This document shows positions 44,045 through 45,492 of a DNA stretch of 45,492 bases, in pieces; position 1 is the stretch's first letter, and every line of letters begins with the position of its first letter. A model generated the notes under the pieces. The model was not told the origin of the DNA. It worked only from the letters and a program-made list of their open reading frames with translations, and ran no database searches. Source of the stretch: Cytobacillus firmus (GTDB taxonomy: Bacteria > Bacillota > Bacilli > Bacillales > Cytobacillaceae); contig NZ_JAMBOJ010000038.1 in NCBI RefSeq assembly GCF_023715565.1, positions 1-45,492 of the forward strand, written 5' to 3'. The position numbers were made by a program, and so were the translations under genes.

Positions 44045-44941
44045 ATGATGGCAAACTTAAAATATTCATTCTTTATTTTCCTCGGCGCATGCAGTTATGG
44101 CATTCTGGCATCCATTGTTAAGCTCGGACTCCAGGCCGGCCACTCTGTTCCCGAACTGACAGGAAGCCAATATTTAATTGGACTCCTTTTATTATTGCTT
44201 TCTTTCCCATTTATCAAAAGAACGAAAATCACCTTTAAACAAGCAGCAGCTTTGTTATTGACCGGCGCCTCTTTAAGCTTAACGGGCATTCTGTATGGAA
44301 TGAGCCTTGACCGAAATCCGGCCTCCATCGCTGTTGTCCTTTTATTTCAGTTCACCTGGATTGGAATTCTTTTTGAAGCACTGTATGAAAGAAAGATGCC
44401 AAGCAAAGCAAAAATCATTTCTGCGATCCTGCTTATTATAGGAACAGTATTTGCAAGCAACCTGATTAATTCCGGCTCACATGCTATTCAAGCGGATGGC
44501 CTGATTTATGGCTTATTATCTGCGGTTACTTTTGCCGTGTTCATTTTTGCAAGCGGCAAGGCAGGCAAAGGTATTCCAACTATCCAGAGGAGCATCTTCA
44601 TCACATTCGGCGGACTTCTTCTGGTTGGAGCTGTTTCAGGCCCCGTCCTAATAAGCGGCGGCATTCAGCTTGGGGGCCTATGGAAATTCGGCATCTTGAT
44701 GTCATTGTTCGGCGCTATTTTCCCTATTGTCTTCTTTGCCATCGGGTCACCCCACTTAGATTCAGGGCTTGCCACAATTGTAGGCTCTGCCGAACTTCCG
44801 GCCGCTGTTGCTGCTGCTATGCTGATTTTAGGGGAAAGGATATCAGAAGCACAGACTTTCGGGATTGCGCTGATCCTGATCGGAATCAGCTTACCGCAGT
44901 TTTCATTTAAAAAAGCGGCAAAGAATCGTGTGAGCACGTAG
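44045..44941 (+). CDS. EamA-family (DMT superfamily) transporter
   Basis: About 298 residues with ten predicted helices in two EamA repeats; the second-half elements GSAELPAAVAAAMLILGERISEAQ and GIALILIGISLP are typical. Such proteins export amino acids or other metabolites; the substrate is unknown. Start at 44045 (ATG ATG) because AAAGGAG lies 5 nt upstream; an ATG at 44003 is less well supported. Confidence 0.86.
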   Translation: MMANLKYSFFIFLGACSYGILASIVKLGLQAGHSVPELTGSQYLIGLLLLLLSFPFIKRTKITFKQAAALLLTGASLSLTGILYGMSLDRNPASIAVVLLFQFTWIGILFEALYERKMPSKAKIISAILLIIGTVFASNLINSGSHAIQADGLIYGLLSAVTFAVFIFASGKAGKGIPTIQRSIFITFGGLLLVGAVSGPVLISGGIQLGGLWKFGILMSLFGAIFPIVFFAIGSPHLDSGLATIVGSAELPAAVAAAMLILGERISEAQTFGIALILIGISLPQFSFKKAAKNRVST

Positions 44942-44999
44942 GATTTTTTATGACGGTATTCGCTGAGCGCCGTCTGGATTGCGATCAGCTTGATGAAAG

Positions 45000-45031
45000 A
45001 GGCTTTGGAATTTTGTTCCAGAGCCTTTTTT
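45000..45031 (+). terminator. Terminator after the EamA gene
   Basis: AGGCTTTGGAA/TTCCAGAGCCT imperfect 11-bp stem with 5-nt loop and a T run. A second hairpin (GACGG/CCGTC) precedes it at 44952-44973. Confidence 0.85.
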
Positions 45032-45078
45032 CTTTGGAGACTGTTGTTTTATGGGGCCTTTTTGCTGGTGCAGCTGGG

Positions 45079-45364
45079 TTCTGACTCTGGCTTCTTCTTT
45101 TTGGCTGTTTGTGTCGGAAGTTGGATCAGGTTCTGACTCTCGCTAGCTCTTTTCTCCTTTTTGTGTCCTAAGTTGCGCCAGGTTCTGACTCTCGCTAGCT
45201 CTTTTCCCCTTTTTGTGTCCGAAGTTGGACCGGCTTCTGACTCTAGCCTGCCCTTTTCTCCTGTTTGTGTCCGAAGTTGGATCAGGTTCTGACTCTCGCT
45301 AGCTCTTTTCCCCTTTTTGTGTCCGAAGTTGGACCGGCTTCTGACTCTAGCCTGCCCTTTTCTC
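45079..45364. repeat. Tandem array of 52-bp repeats
   Basis: TTCTGACTCT recurs at 45079, 45131, 45183, 45235, 45287 and 45339, exactly 52 bp apart. Each unit also holds a CTTTT-rich middle and TGTGTCCGAAGTTGG. Two subtypes alternate in the last four units: 45183 and 45287 are identical, and 45235 and 45339 are identical, so the array grew by a 104-bp duplication. The last copy is cut after 26 nt by the IS element. The period is not a multiple of three, so it does not encode a repeat protein. Confidence 0.93.
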
Positions 45365-45492
45365 GGGTCAAGCCCATATAATTGTGTAAAAAGAAAATGA
45401 GTCAAATTAATTCCTTTGGTCAACAATGTTATCAGCTACGAAAAACAAGTTGGAGGAATTAATTATGACTCAATTACAGTTCAACCTAAATC
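45365..45492 (+). mobile_element. IS256-family insertion sequence, left end, cut by the window edge
   Basis: The break in the 52-bp repeat is followed by GGGTCAAGCCCATATAATTG and GTGTAAAA, similar to the IS256 terminal repeat (GATAAAGTCCGTATAATTGTGTAAAA). A transposase start follows 100 nt later. The target duplication and right end lie outside. Confidence 0.85.
45465..45492 (+). CDS. IS256-family transposase, 5' fragment
   Basis: ATG with TGGAGGA about 7 nt upstream; the visible codons read MTQLQFNLN, the N terminus I associate with Bacillus IS256-family (mutator-type, DDE) transposases. Only nine codons are inside the window. Confidence 0.82.

Noticed and set aside
45079..45364. CRISPR array
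   Set aside because: Repeats are directly contiguous with no unique spacers, and no cas genes are present.
45049..45426. Minus-strand open frame of 125 codons with an apparent Ser/Arg/Lys-rich repeat protein
   Set aside because: It is a by-product of the 52-bp DNA repeats; the period is not divisible by three so each unit is read in another frame, and it runs into the IS end. No ribosome binding site.

Overview
The window reads as a moderately low-GC Bacillaceae chromosome. The left 23 kb reproduces, in order and orientation, the Bacillus subtilis block ddl-murF-cshA-ydbST-ydcA-acpS-ydcC-alr-ndoAI-ndoA-rsbRSTUVW-sigB-rsbX-tex-ydcK-trnS. est and uvsE are extra genes in that block. An exact ParB (parS) site at 20093-20108 fits an origin-proximal location. 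CmpA and YdcC homologues indicate an endospore former. Genus-level assignment (for example Cytobacillus or Mesobacillus) would be a guess.

Layout. 1-956: minus-strand tRNA cluster (Asn, Ser, Glu, a degenerate Asp, Gln, Lys, Leu, Leu, Arg, partial Pro) with three recognisable sigma-A promoters. 1.1-4.1 kb: SprT-like protein, the short sporulation gene cmpA on the plus strand, and tex. 4.2-9.0 kb: the complete sigma-B stress operon with RsbRST/RsbU input, the RsbV/RsbW/SigB switch, RsbX feedback and an internal sigma-B promoter before rsbV. 9.4-22.8 kb: ndoAI/ndoA toxin-antitoxin, alr, ydcC, acpS, rhomboid protease, ydbST, uvsE, cshA, esterase, murF and ddl. 23.2-27.1 kb: a dicarboxylate-type symporter, then a decayed patch (universal stress protein pseudogene, SulP transporter pseudogene, a VOC protein, a 34-codon remnant).

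27.1-38.0 kb is a single 13-gene minus-strand operon under a cobalamin riboswitch with a downstream intrinsic terminator. It encodes corrinoid uptake (btuF, btuC, and a BtuD-CbiZ fusion), side-chain removal (CbiZ) and rebuilding (cobD, cbiB), nucleotide-loop assembly (two divergent CobU-like proteins, cobS, cobC), adenosylation (PduO type) and alpha-ribazole salvage (cblT, cblS). No corrin-ring genes and no cobT are present, so this is a salvage and remodelling pathway. Its most unusual parts are a CobQ-like protein that has lost its glutaminase domain and a pair of CobU paralogues with complementary motif losses.

38-45.5 kb: an uncharacterised protein, a FtsW/RodA-family protein, argS behind an arginine T-box (specifier CGC, readable by the tRNA-Arg(ACG) encoded in this window), a TauE/SafE permease, a PerR-box-controlled Dps protein and an EamA transporter. 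The right edge holds a tandem array of 52-bp repeats interrupted by an IS256-family element that runs out of the window.
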